DNA of 64,000 bases. It comes from Eudromia elegans (lineage: Eukaryota > Chordata > Aves > Tinamiformes > Tinamidae). Below, piece by piece: positions 12,660-24,428 of the stretch. The stretch covers positions 721,196-785,195 of the forward strand of contig PTEX01000196.1 in NCBI GenBank assembly GCA_003342815.1, in the 5' to 3' direction. The notes under the pieces are model-generated. The model made no database searches. It had not been told where the DNA came from and was given only the letters and a program-made list of their open reading frames with translations. Within the stretch, counting starts at the first letter, position 1; each line of letters starts with the position of its first letter. The translations under genes were made by a program, and so were the position numbers.

Positions 12660-13515
12660 TGAATACTCACTATTTAAATCACCCCCTCCATGAGGCATAA
12701 TAGCTTTGTTACAGAACTGAAAAGTCCTGGACAATTTAATCTCTCCTGATGCAGTATCCATTCCTTACATCTCATAATTTCCATCTTTCTCTATACTCTT
12801 TCTATATTTTTAAATCCTTTCTAAAACGTTCTACTGGTTTTAAAAGTTCCTGTCTTTGGGATAAAGTGATCAGCACTACATGCAATATTCAGTGTGTGGC
12901 TAGATCATAGGGATTCCTTCTATTATTATTAATCAAGTATAACCATTGTTATAACATCAAGGTCTCTTTCCACAGTGATAGTAATATTATAGAGCTTATC
13001 ATTGAGAATATGTAGTAAGGTTTATGATCCTATTTGCATTTATCAATATCATATTACATCTACCATTCTTTTGCCCAATCACTCATTACTGTAAGATATT
13101 TCTCCATCAGTTTTAGTTTGACAAGTCTGAACGATTTGTTTCACTTGTATGGTGAATATGTCCTTTGTCACCTCACTATTTTAAACTAAGTCTGAATAAT
13201 TTGTATATATAGGTTGCAGCAGTGATTCCTGAGGATATCCCTGCTAACTTTTACTGTTGTAAAAACTTTTCTAACCCTATCCTTTTTTTGATCTTTTGCT
13301 GTTATTAATCCAGAAGAGAATTTTACCTGCTAACCTGTGGCAATACAGTTCCTTCTAATTGCCTAATTCCTTCTAATTGTACAGAGTCCTGTCAAATGTT
13401 TTAGAAGTCCAATCTACCTTTTCCATATGCCATTGACTTCTTTAGAAAGCTAGCAGAGTGCTTGTGCTTGCTTGAAGATTATCTTGTGTAACCATCAGCC
13501 AGGGCTTGTTTCCAA
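12660..13515 (-). mobile_element. Old CR1/L3-clade LINE, reverse orientation, dead reverse transcriptase
   Basis: Read on the plus strand, this shows in order the complements of conserved CR1-clade ORF2 blocks. They are: the LFSLEKRR-like block (ctgaaaagtcctgg and aatctctcctgatg, 12711-12750); the HLEYCVQ-like block around tgcaatattcagtgtgtggc (12881-12900); the GERDLG-like region near aaggtctctttcc (12959); the MKFN/DKC block tttgcatttatcaatatcat (13032-13051) and acatctaccattcttttgcc; the reverse-transcriptase FADD region near 13148-13165; the PQGS region near gattcctgaggatatcc (13226); and the DFxKAFD block ctgtcaaatgttttagaagt (13389-13408). Stops and indels break every frame and the catalytic aspartate codons are not preserved. 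Divergence is far greater than at the 6.4 kb CR1, so the insertion is probably older than birds. Family placement is by eye. Confidence 0.72.
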
Positions 13516-16500
13516 GGAAAGATTTTTTTTTATCCTTTGTGTTTGTGTATAAATAAAGTATTTATGATCAAGTGGTTTGTCTTCTAAAAACTGGACAAAA
13601 AGTACTTTTAAACAGAGGGAAAATATAAGCATTTTTTTCATCCAAAATAATCAGAATATTAAAAGTGGAAAACTTGAGGAGAATTAAGATCTTAGAGTCA
13701 TGGGTCCATAAATGAACTGATTGAAGGGCAAAGGAAAGCAAGACTGATTATTCTCTGGCTGTGGGAAATACTGCAAAAAGACACAAGGAGGGAGAATCTT
13801 ATAGCTTCTACAAATGTAGGTCAGTCATCTTATTAGGCACTAGGGAATACACACACTTAAGAGAAACCTTGAAAGTAGGGAAACATTACTCGGGCTTTTG
13901 TTTAATAGGAAACCAAGTTTCCTTAGCACCAATGCTCATGGAACGGCTTGTTCCTTAGACTGGGAAATCTGTGTACCTTACAAATGATATGTGTCTGCTT
14001 GCAAATAAAAAAGAAAAAAAAATATCTAACCAGGAGGTTCTATTTCTACACTCTGGATGACTTAGCTGCCTCTTGGGCATATACGTAGAGAAGCTAATAA
14101 AATGATAGATGTCATTAAAAAGAAATAAAATGGTTACTTATGATGGATGCTGCAGTATTAATTTGGCCTTATTGCTGCATTGCAGTGATTTATAAGCTAC
14201 TGAGTCTTGGATCAAAACTAGCTGGCTATTGCTTATTCAGACATGATGCAAGCAATATTATTAGCTTTGAGGCAGCAACAAGCAAAAATACTAGAGAGAT
14301 TAACATCAGCCACCTTTGCTGGATATATTTGCTACTTATTACTTAGATTTGGAAATCTAGGAGTTTTCTGGATCCTGAGGTTCTTTTGTAGAACTGAGGC
14401 CAAGATGTTTATTCATGTCTTTCTTCTGTTACCTCAAAATTTAAACAATGTGGCATGTTCTACCATTCATGTTTTACAACTACATGACGGAATAATTTTG
14501 AAAGTTTGAAAGAATGTTGCTTCTTGCTTTATGTTGAAGATTTTATAATAGTAGACTCTGGAATGCATTAAAAATTCATATTACATATTTGATATTTAAG
14601 TTATTTGGACACTTGTATTTGGAGTGTAGATTTAGTTGCACTTGAAAGATGTCAGTAATGTTTTTCTTATGAATGTAAGGCAAGGCATAATACAAGAGCT
14701 AGGAATAATTGTAACGCTAAACTGTTTATAAAGTACATTTCCCTAAAATATCTTCCCTGAGATAGGCAATACATTTCTTTCAGAAAAAAAAAAAAAAACC
14801 CATAGATTTTTTCTCTATGGTTCACAAGATACAATGCTATTTAAGATTTCACACACTCTCTTACCCTACTGTCATTATGGAGAAATTCAAAGAAAAGCTC
14901 TGAGATAATACATCCTTTATGTAACAACCAAATATTTGTTTATTATTTACTTTGATCTTTAGGGGTTGAATTTTCACATAACCCTCAATGACTGATCATG
15001 GCATTTTCAGTGGCCAATAGGAAAAATTAGACATACTACAACAAGCTTTATGTGACCTATTTTAGTTGTCTGCTTTAGGATGACATATATCACTTCCTGG
15101 AAGTGTCTCTCTAGCAACTATGGGATGACTAATTCATACTTTGGTGCACACAGTGCAGCTTTCTACATTTGGTCAGAGGAAAACCATCGTCATTGTCACA
15201 ATCAGCATCACTAAGTGAGGAAAAGAGAAATTCCCGTTTAGGTTTCTGGTTTTTTTCTTTTTTTTTTTTTCTTTTTTTTTTCCTGACTATTTTTTCTTCT
15301 TACTTAGCAGAACCAAGAGAGTAGCTAGCTAGCAGAAAATACTGTAGTATAATGAAATATTTTTTACTGCTTGTATTCAATCCTCTGTTTACGCCTCCTC
15401 CACATAATGCATGTGATGGCTTACAGATGATCCATTTTCTTCATCTAAATAATAGTCTCCTCAAAGAAGGCACTAAAGATATTTTTGGGTTTGGAATAGA
15501 GCAAATCTATGTAAATTCGATCAAAGAATCAAATCTATCATGTCTTTAAATGCTGAAATAGTTAAGGAGTATAATTTAGTGGAGTTTTGTCTACAGTGGG
15601 TGTCATGAATACTTTTCCTTCTGATACAGTAGCACCATCCCTTACTCTGGGAAACTGTAGTGTTTGACTTTTTTTTAATAATTAATTAATAATAAATAAT
15701 TAATAATAAGCAAACTCTATAATAGCAGACCCAGAAATCCTATCTTACCTTATATCCAGTACTTTGTGCTGTATATATTAACAAGTGATACAAGCTTTAT
15801 GAACATTTTAATTGTGCTGACAGCTCAGAGAACTGGTCCTTTGAATGTTGAGCAGTGTGTTTTAGTAAAACCAAGCATGTTTAACTTGACCATCCCGTAC
15901 TGACATTTTCCAGATACAAAAGGTAATGAAGATTGCTTTGGAATAAAGAATGCAGAAGTATTCAATGGATGTAACTTGAAAACAGAAAAAATGTAATTAC
16001 TTGCCTATATTACTAACTGAGATTATTTGCTCAGTCAAGGATAATACGCTATTCATTGTTTCACTTGCTATTTTTCTATATCCTTCACCCTGTAATTTAA
16101 AGGGAGTATTACAACATCTAATTTTCACAGTCATTTTTGGAGCAAGAGTCTTATTGCTCAACACTTCCTGTTGTTAGTGCGGAAACTAGCTCTTGGCTCT
16201 AAGTATAGTACAAGCACAAGAGCCTTCCTGTTTTCTGTGCTAACCCATTGACTAGGGACAATATCCTCATTCCCAAGAACTGTGTAAAAAACTCAGTATC
16301 TAAAGAGGAAGTAGCAAACATCTTATTGGAGCATGTGTTCATATTACATAAGAATCTTTATATCCTGACAGCTCTGTATCCTGACTAGTAAAGCTGTTCC
16401 ATTTTTCTTGCAGTTTATTTATAAACATTTACTATTGGGAGATTAGAGAAATATACTGAGGACATAGATGAGAAAATTGTGCTTGACACAGACAATTATT

Positions 16501-19500
16501 TCTGAGGTACTGGGATAGCTGTATTAAAAAGTAGGAAGAATGCATATACTTCTAAGAATGATTGACTGGTGAGCTATAGCTACACTCAAATAATTCATAA
16601 TTCCTTCCCCTGTTTTGCCAACTCAGACTCAAGACACTATAGGAAGAATTTTCCTAATAGCTCACTAAGGCTTATTTGGCTCACATAACAAAATGTGATA
16701 TGGTAGTATTTTCAGTTGTCAGCTTTCTTAAAAAATATAATTAAAAAAATCACATTTGAATTTTGCATATTTTGGTTAGAATGTATGACCTTGCTGAAAT
16801 GAATAGATTATCTCAATACAAAGAAAAGTATCTCAAAATAATTGAGGTTGCATGGATAGACTAAACCTGGCCTTTCCTAAATTCTGCAGTGTTCAACTAC
16901 ATTATCTGAAAGGTCTAATATTTACACACAAGTTTTGAGACAGCTCCTGGGATCTTATGTATCAGCACTGGGAAATGAAATCTAAATATCCATTCCTGAA
17001 GAAGTGCTTGAATTACCCAGCTGCCTACCTCATCAGTAAGGGGTTTTTTTTCTCCATAGGGAAAAGTGAGACATAGTGGGTCTTATGGACTCTGGTTGGA
17101 GCTTGTCTAGTGTGAAGGAAGGATGTCCGGGGGCATGTAGGGATTTTTCCAGAGAGAGGAAAAATAAAAAAGGAAAGAAAAAAAAGGAAAAAAAGTAATG
17201 ACTTGGATCAAATGCCACGCTAAAAAAGTAAAAGAGGTTGTTAAGAAATCCAGGGTTTTCCACCCCCACAGGAAGACTGTCTGCTTTCATGGGTCCCATT
17301 CAGGCTGGCTGTTGCATGCTCAGAAGTTAAGCTGGTAGGCCGCCAAAATGTTGCTCATTATGCAAATACAACTATGTAAATACAGATTTTCAGAGGGAGA
17401 ATAGGATTTTTGAAAGAAAATGGCTATTCTTACCTCTCAGACAAACCTGAGCATCACTCTGTGGGAAAAAAAATAAAAGTAGGCATACCTCTGAATATGG
17501 GTTTTCTAATCTACCAGATTCTAAAGCTTCCTTATTCTTGGAGTGATAAGGTTTCTCAAAGTTTACTGGCATCTGGTACACAGGACTGTGTTAGGAAGAC
17601 TAAATCATTATTAGGTTTTTGTATTTATAATACAAGAGGCTGTATTCAAAGGGGGCGAATCAGGAAGAACTGTGGACAGTTTAGCAGCATTGCCAACTGT
17701 TGTGATAAAATTTGTGTGATACATGTTGTTTTTCTTAAAGCCTCATTGCTTGAACTCATCCTATTATGTGAGAATGTCAGCTTTTGTTTAAAAACAAGTC
17801 CATGTCTTGTTCTTGTGGCTAAAGAGATTAAGTGAAAAATATGATGTTCAAAAGGTCAACAGCAAAAAAAAAAGAAAGAGAAGGCAAATAAAAGGCAAAC
17901 ATTTTGTATTCATTGAAACCCCATGATTATGAGGGAAGAGGCTGACTCACTATTTTTCAGTGCTTGGAGTTGACCATCCTGTTCTGACACAACGCATTAC
18001 ATGTATTCAAATCTGGCATAAAGGGTAGAAAGTTCAGACACTTGGCCTTTTGCTGGAAAACACTAGTACTGGTCAGAAAATTGCTCTTAATTTCTGTCCC
18101 TATTACTAAACTTTTTGGTGACATTTTTCATCTTTTGTCCAGCTCTACTGACATTTGATTGGAAATCCTAATTTAAGACATGATTTAGTTTACCCTTATA
18201 GAAAGGGTTAAGATGACTTTTTAAGAACTTGTGGCTGAGAGTCATTCCTAAACCAACGGCAAGCAAAAAAGCTTGTGAATGGCTTGCATACAAGCTTGTG
18301 CAGGTGATACTCTAATGAAAATGTTCCAAAGGAAAGGAACGGTAAAAGCTTCCTGTACCTAATGCAATTCAAAACACTCACAAGTGTGTTTCTTAGTCAT
18401 ATTTGAAGAGGCTGTTTTCAGGAAAGCACTGGTCCAAAAAATTATGCTGTGTGCTGTAAGGTGAGGTCCGTGAGAGCTTTGCCATTTGTCTTGGAGGAAA
18501 GACCACTGTGCTTTCTCCGCTTAAGCCCGAGGAGAAGCTTTCCTCATTGCAGTTAAGCAGCATGAAGCAGGTGTTGTTTTTTCCTCTTTGCACAATAGAA
18601 AGAGCACACATGAGCCAATGGGTTCAGAAGCTGGATGCTCAGTAATCTACATTTGTTAAGACGACATAAATGCTCCTGTTTTTTTTTTTTTTTTTAAGCT
18701 GTAGCAGCTTCCAAAAAAATCAAACACCACCTGCCTATATCAGAAATTACTGAAAGGACTATAGGATTATACACTTGCACCAATCTAAAAGATTCAAGAT
18801 GTGGAAGAGGGATTGAGAACAAGCGGGTGTTCATTTCATACCAGCTCTTATAATCCATCCATTATCCAGTTGAGAAACTGTAGTAAAATATGTACTTTAT
18901 ATATTGCCATTGGGTATCTGCCAGTTAGCATGGACCGTCTGACTAATAGTTCTAAGAATCACATGAAAGAAATTGGTAGGGGCCAAAATGTTGAAACTTT
19001 AATAATACCTTGAGATCAGAACTGCATCTGGCCTAACATCATGTACTGTATGATTTGAAAATTCATCACGTTGGGGGCAGGAAGAAGATAGTAAAGTAAG
19101 TTTAATGACCAAATGAATATTAATTTTCTCCAATGCACCAGACAAACTTGGGGACATTCTGCTCCCAACCTTAGGCAGCTATTTCACTTTCCAGCAACAT
19201 CCTGCCACAGCCATATGGCTGGATTTTCAGAAGTGATTTGAAGTAGGCACCTGAACCCTCAGATGGTATTTCAGAAGCCTGAGTTAAGCTTCTCTACAAT
19301 ATGGCATCAGTAGCATTAGACATCTTAGAGCTGGGTCCAAAAATTACTAAGAGGTTGCCAAGAGGAATCAGCACTTTGAGCCGCTGGTGGCTGGCCAGTA
19401 AGAAATGCTGAAGATAGAGCTGGAGAGGCACCTCAGGATCCACAGCCCGGAATGGGCAAGACCTCAGTTTTGTGGTTTTCAGTACTCACCTGGGAAGAGG

Positions 19501-22500
19501 GAATCTCAAATTGCACTCCCTGCTCCAAGGACTGCTCAGGCATTTTATTCAATGTCTTTTTTATTTAAAGTACATAGAGAGTTGTTGTAGACACTTCAAA
19601 TCACCAGACACTTCACTCACTGACCTGGGTCACCTGAACTTTTTTTTTTTTTTCAAAGTGAAAAAAGCTTCTAAAGGGAAGAATGAAGAATACCCCATTT
19701 ACTTTACTTCCTCCCTTGGCCCCACAGGAACAGAAACAGTGATAGAGTGACCATGGTGCAAATCTTGTATGCTGCTGTTGATATGGTTTTCAGGTAGTTC
19801 CAGTGTTGCAAAGGATGTGGTTTCTGCTGTGATCCCTAGCTCCTTGGAGCTACTGTGTTCTTTCCTGGAGTGACCATCTGTTTTTCATATTGGATAGGGA
19901 GATCTGATTTAGGGAAAGAGTGATAAGGGGGCAACTAGGAGAAAGGGAAGAAGGTCAGTGATGACTTCAAATCTTCCCTCTGTTTCTACCAGTCCTTTGT
20001 AGAAGTCGGCATCCTTCATTTAGCATAACTTATATATGACTCCTTTAACTTCCTGGTCTCCATTCTCTGTGAACTTTTCCCTACTTGCTCTCCTATCTCT
20101 TTAAAAACACAGTTTGTAAGACAAAAACACCCACAAGCATAGCTGCAGGGCAGACAGTACCAAAGTCCATTTTAAATCCCCTTTCCAGAGGGATGAACCT
20201 CCTGTTGGCCTTTCGCACCAGGAACCAACCAGGAGGATAACAGGTTCAGCTGTGCTTGGGGTCCATGAGCATATTCTTTGAAAATGTGTTAGCAGTGACA
20301 GTGATTACAAGGAAACTCCAACACAGCCTTTTGAAGCTAGCATGCCCTCTCAAAGGGAAAGCTAGAGATACCCAGCAGTTACGCTGTCCTGCTCTCCCCA
20401 TCAGCCTCTCAGCTGGCAGTTGGGGGAAAATTCTGTAATTTTCCTCCATTACAATGAATTGCTCACTTTTAGTTTTTGCTTCTAGTACCTTTCACTCACC
20501 GATTCTTGAGCTGAAATGTGTGGAATGCAGAAGCTGAAAGGGAATGCTCAAGCTCAAAGGAGGAACTGTTTTCCTTGGATTTATAATATTTATAGGAAAT
20601 TAAAGTTTCCTAGTGAAGTAGTGACAAGATGTCAGTAAATATAAGGCCTAAGCTACCTGACAACAGCCTTTGAAGGCAAATATTTTCTGTATATGCAAAC
20701 CAACAACGGCATAAATTATAAAGATTTCATCTGAATAAGTGTACATTCCTTACTATTTTTAATAAATAATCTCCTGTATTTTGTTATAGAAAATTTAAGC
20801 GTATATCAGAGTTGCTGGAAATCTGACTTAGGAGCCTTTGGTGCAATTTTTCCAGCATGCCACATCTTGAGCACCAGCATTTTTCAGCATTATCAGTGAT
20901 TTGACAAGAACAGTTCACTAAACTCTAGCAGAGACTGAAGTTGATTAATAACAGCAGATAAAAATTCAATAGCCTTTTTTCAGTTTGGTGGAAAAACACA
21001 GCCCCCTCACCAGTGGAATATAGTGGAAGATAGATTCAAAAGGTCATTTTTTTCTAGCATCCAGGGGAAAGAGATACTTTATAATCTGCCTTGCTGAAGC
21101 CTTATAGGTGAACCACCTAGTTTGGCACAATTGGCAGTCATCACTGAGGCTAAGCCAAGACTGGAATAGCAAAGCTGTTGCGTAGGAAGTGCACTGGCAG
21201 ATGATGTGTGGAGAAACTAGGATAATGGGAGGCTATGTTATACCCAACTTTAACTAATATGCTGTCTTTTGCTACAAGGTTCAAGCTGTACTTATTTTCT
21301 AAAAATCACTTTATTTAAACAGGAGTACAACACTTAAATCAACAGAAAGTTTCAATACATAAGGCTGACCAAGAAGTATTTTTGATTTAATATCTTTGAA
21401 AAAAAATTAAATAAGGAAATATTTTTAGATGTGCTTGCTGGGCTTTAAATATTTTACCTGAAGCAAACAGTATGGATTATTCATTAAACAAATTGCAAAA
21501 TGTTTTTCCTTGCCTAGCTAAACATTAAGGTTCTCATGTAATTTTTACCTGGTCCTCATATAGGCATCCTTGCTTTTATCTTTGAACAGGGAATAGGCAC
21601 AGCTTCTATTTCGTCTTAAAAACCATATCCCCATAGAAAACCTTCCAGAACATTTAGTAAATGTGTACTGTATAGTTAATCTGAATAATTAGAACCTGAT
21701 TGGGACTCGTCTATGGCTCTGGACAGAAAAGCTCTGTTATGTTCTTGGAGTTTCAATATTTGTTCTCATACATCTGACCTAGCTACAGCTCTTTGTGCTG
21801 AATTCCAGTCGGCTGTGTCAGCCAGAGGGGAATGTGCTTGCCTCTCCAGGGCAACAGGATGGCGAGGAGGAGAAATAAAATTGGGGTTAGGAGATGGGGG
21901 AACTGTGAGTGCAGCAGAGGCTTCTGCTTGTATTAACCAGCTTGAGCTAAAAATTTCACTTAGGCTTAGACCTTTTTCACAACCAAGGGAATATCTATGT
22001 GCTCAGCGTGCAGATCATCGTGTGCAAAATTAGGCATTTGTGTATTTATGGTCAGCGTGGGTTAAACCACACATAGATGCAAGTGAGGCATCCTCTAGTC
22101 ACTCTCCTGTGGCAGGCAGTTCCTGAGGGTCCCCTCTGCTACCATCTATTCTAGCTTTCCTTTTAGGCTTCAGTTTAGTGGAGTTAGAGGGCAAAAAAGA
22201 CCCTAAGTATTGCCAGAGGTGCACAAAGAACAACAGATGGCAATAAGCAACCTCTCCAGGTAACGTGGACTACAGGAGATTGCCATGCCAATACAGGTGG
22301 TTCCTGACAGTGCCCTTAGGGATGCTCGCTTCCCTTCACCAGCTCCTACAGCTCTTCCCATGGCCCCCTATTTCCTGAGGCAATACGTTTTGGAGATACG
22401 TAAGCTGGTCCAAGGTGGGCAGACAAAGGAGAAGTCCTGAGAGGCATGGTATGGGATCTCTTTGGGAACACAGAGTTGAAATAAGTTCCGCCATTTTATA

Positions 22501-22659
22501 CACACTGAAGATTTGCTCCATAAATTTGGAAGATTTGCTAGAGGTTTGCCAATTTCTGCAACTTGAACATCTGATTTTGAGAAAACACCATTGAATGATG
22601 GGGGCAGAAAGAGGAAAGGAAGCGAAAGATCTTTTTTTTTTCTTCTTTTAAATGAAACC
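13516..22659. other. Long gene-free stretch
   Basis: No gene recognised in about 9 kb. The largest frame (17410-17835, 141 codons, plus) has no resemblance to a known family. Simple-sequence items are A15 at 14784-14798, T/C tract at about 15250-15300, an AT-rich TAATTAAT patch at 15667-15710, a purine tract at about 17157-17196, T17 at 18679-18695, and a T run near 19640-19653. No CR1 3' end or other mobile element was recognised. Confidence 0.6.
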
Positions 22660-22990
22660 TCATTATTTAAAGGAGCAACATCTCCAGCTGACTTTATATC
22701 ACTCTGAACTCTGTCATGCTCCCAGAGAAAGAAAAAAGTCGTGGTTCAGAGGGAGGTCAGGATGGCAGAGCTGCAGTCTGAGTGCTGCCACGCGCGGGAG
22801 CATCAGCGCACACGGCTCCGACAACTTGCAGTGGGCGGCTTGGATTCCAGCGCCTGGTGTCAGCTACTGCAGCGCTCTTTGCAGCAGCTTTTGGGCTGGA
22901 GCTTTCATTAGAAAGAAACAGCAGCAGCAGCATTTGCACAAACTTTTCCATCGGAGCTTAAAGTGAATTTTTCCCTCTGCAAATAATAAT
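22660..22990 (+). promoter_or_regulatory. Promoter- or first-exon-like GC-richer patch
   Basis: A patch of higher GC stands in AT-rich surroundings. A weak TATA-like tttatatc lies at 22693-22700. About 90 bases downstream is a small CpG cluster (ccacgcgcgggagcatcagc and following). The segment then becomes rich in CAG/GCAG, including four consecutive cagcagcagcag units near 22920, and ends in AT-rich DNA. The layout (TATA-like box, CpG cluster, GC-rich leader) would fit a transcription start for an unidentified transcript on the plus strand. I do not recognise the gene. Chance local composition is the main alternative. Confidence 0.3.
22762..22911 (+). other. Small open frame, 49 codons, possible uORF or smORF
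   Basis: An ATG with A at -3 and G at +4 (a strong Kozak context) opens a 49-codon frame ending in TAG at 22909-22911. The predicted peptide begins MAELQSECCH and has a Leu/Gln-rich C-terminal part. It crosses the CpG cluster of the promoter-like patch. No family is recognised. A longer overlapping frame (22652-22966, 104 codons) runs in another phase, so there is no strong coding signal. If the patch is a 5' UTR, this would be an upstream ORF. Confidence 0.15.
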
Positions 22991-23130
22991 TATTGGTGGC
23001 TGACATTTTGCACTTAAAAAAAATGGGAAGTATTAGTATTGCAACAACTGTGTGGTGTTATTTGCAAGAAAAGGCATGAGCTCCCAGTCCTGGTGTCTGA
23101 GCACGTTGTATATGATGAACTACATTAACT

Positions 23131-23190
23131 CTGGGCCAAATTCTGTGCTCAACAGTTCTGCTGGCGCTTCCTAAGGCAGCAGTTCCAGTG
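23131..23190. mobile_element. Fragment of an old sauropsid interspersed repeat
   Basis: Contains gggccaaattctgtgctca, very close to a motif (GGGCCAAATTCTGCTCTCA) that is dispersed widely in turtle and other sauropsid genomes as the end of a short non-autonomous element. It is followed by a decayed body with cagttctgctggcgcttcc. Only about 60 bp are recognisable. The assignment is from memory of the motif and the class of element is uncertain. Confidence 0.4.
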
Positions 23191-23323
23191 ACAGAAATGC
23201 TGAGACTGCACAATTTAGTGAAGGTACTGAGTATCACATGGGTGGACATTAGAGGCCACATTTGTCATGGTTTCTGCATGATATGTGATTGATGTTCATT
23301 TCTGGTCAATTTATAGTGTGTTT

Positions 23324-23334
23324 GGGGGGGGGGG
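23324..23334. repeat. G homopolymer, 11 bases
   Basis: Eleven consecutive G, the longest G run in the window, in an otherwise AT-rich context. Confidence 0.9.
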
Positions 23335-23689
23335 CACTTTAAGAACAAATTTATCATAACTCTAAACCACTGCCCAGTGGCAACGGCCTGAGAAATTAGG
23401 TTTTCAGATTTAGCACTTCTCTGACTTAAACTAAACAAAAGCTTGTTGATCAATTTCTCTCTTGTTCAGCAAGTTATTAAGAGCTGAGAAGCAAAAACTT
23501 CCTCTTTTGTTTCCTTGGTGCTGCTGAATATTTGCAAATGTCTTTCCTTCCCTGCTATGAATTTTTACTGAGTGGCCTACAGCAAAAAGCCAGCCTTAGA
23601 GCAACTGAAAACAAAACAAAACAAAACCCCATTTTTTTTCTGAGATTTTTCTGTAACTCTGACTAATATACTTTGCCCATACTGGCTAG

Positions 23690-23950
23690 CTAATTATGGA
23701 AACTTCCCTCTGATTAGTCCTCTCTCCTCACCTTTACCTTGCTTAAATTTCTACTTATCTCCTGAACTCCCTGTTCTCTACCTTGTATCTTTAATGTTCT
23801 TTTGCTTTTAATTCTGTTAAAGTTTTCACATTATTCACTTATTTTTACTATTACAACCTTCCCTCTTATTTTATACCTGTACTGTGTATCTAGGCTATAA
23901 ACTCTAGTCTGGGACTTGATTGTACTCTAAATGATACAAACAGGATAGAG
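23690..23950 (+). mobile_element. Possible L2-type 3' UTR remnant
   Basis: A pyrimidine-rich stretch (ctctctcctcacctttacct onward) leads into aggctataaactctagtctg followed by ggacttg. The order recalls the L2 LINE 3' region, where a C/T-rich segment precedes a tgtaagctcc...gggcaggga block. The match is weak and boundaries are uncertain. A chance pyrimidine tract is the alternative. Confidence 0.3.
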
Positions 23951-24400
23951 GTGGATGCTTAGGCATTCAAAAAAGACATGCAAATTTTTAAATGCTAAAT
24001 CTGCCATTTGATGAACTTTTTTCTTTTTTTCGTGTGTATCCAGAAATAATATGTTCAGCAGGTAAGTTATCTGCAGCATATACACTACATCTTTTTAACT
24101 TTTTGCAAAGTTCTTACTTTAAATTCAAAACTTTCAGCCTATTTGTTGCTTTTAGAGAATATCTACTCTTGCCAGTTGTTCCCTTTGCCTTCCTTCAGAC
24201 ACCTATAGACCATTACAAACTCACTTTGCAGGCCATAGCAAAGCTGCTTTCGATTTCAGTGAGTCCAGCTTTCACATTTTCTGTCTATAGATTTCTCAAA
24301 CGAATGCTACAATTTAAGATATGTTGTCTCCGACATAAATACTGTGCCTACAAGAGCTATTGTCCTACTTTTGTTATACACAGGTTTTTATTTAACACAT

Positions 24401-24428
24401 TTTAGGTGGTTAAAACAAACCACCTAAA
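24401..24428. repeat. Perfect 11-bp inverted repeat (hairpin) with 6-nt loop
   Basis: Arms tttaggtggtt (24401-24411) and aaccacctaaa (24418-24428) are exact reverse complements around aaaaca. A T-rich stretch follows. In a bacterium this would suggest a terminator; in this eukaryotic context it has no assigned role. Confidence 0.85.

Noticed and set aside
23992..24405. 137-codon plus-strand frame as a gene
   Set aside because: Phe/Leu-rich because of T-rich DNA; no family resemblance and no exon signals.
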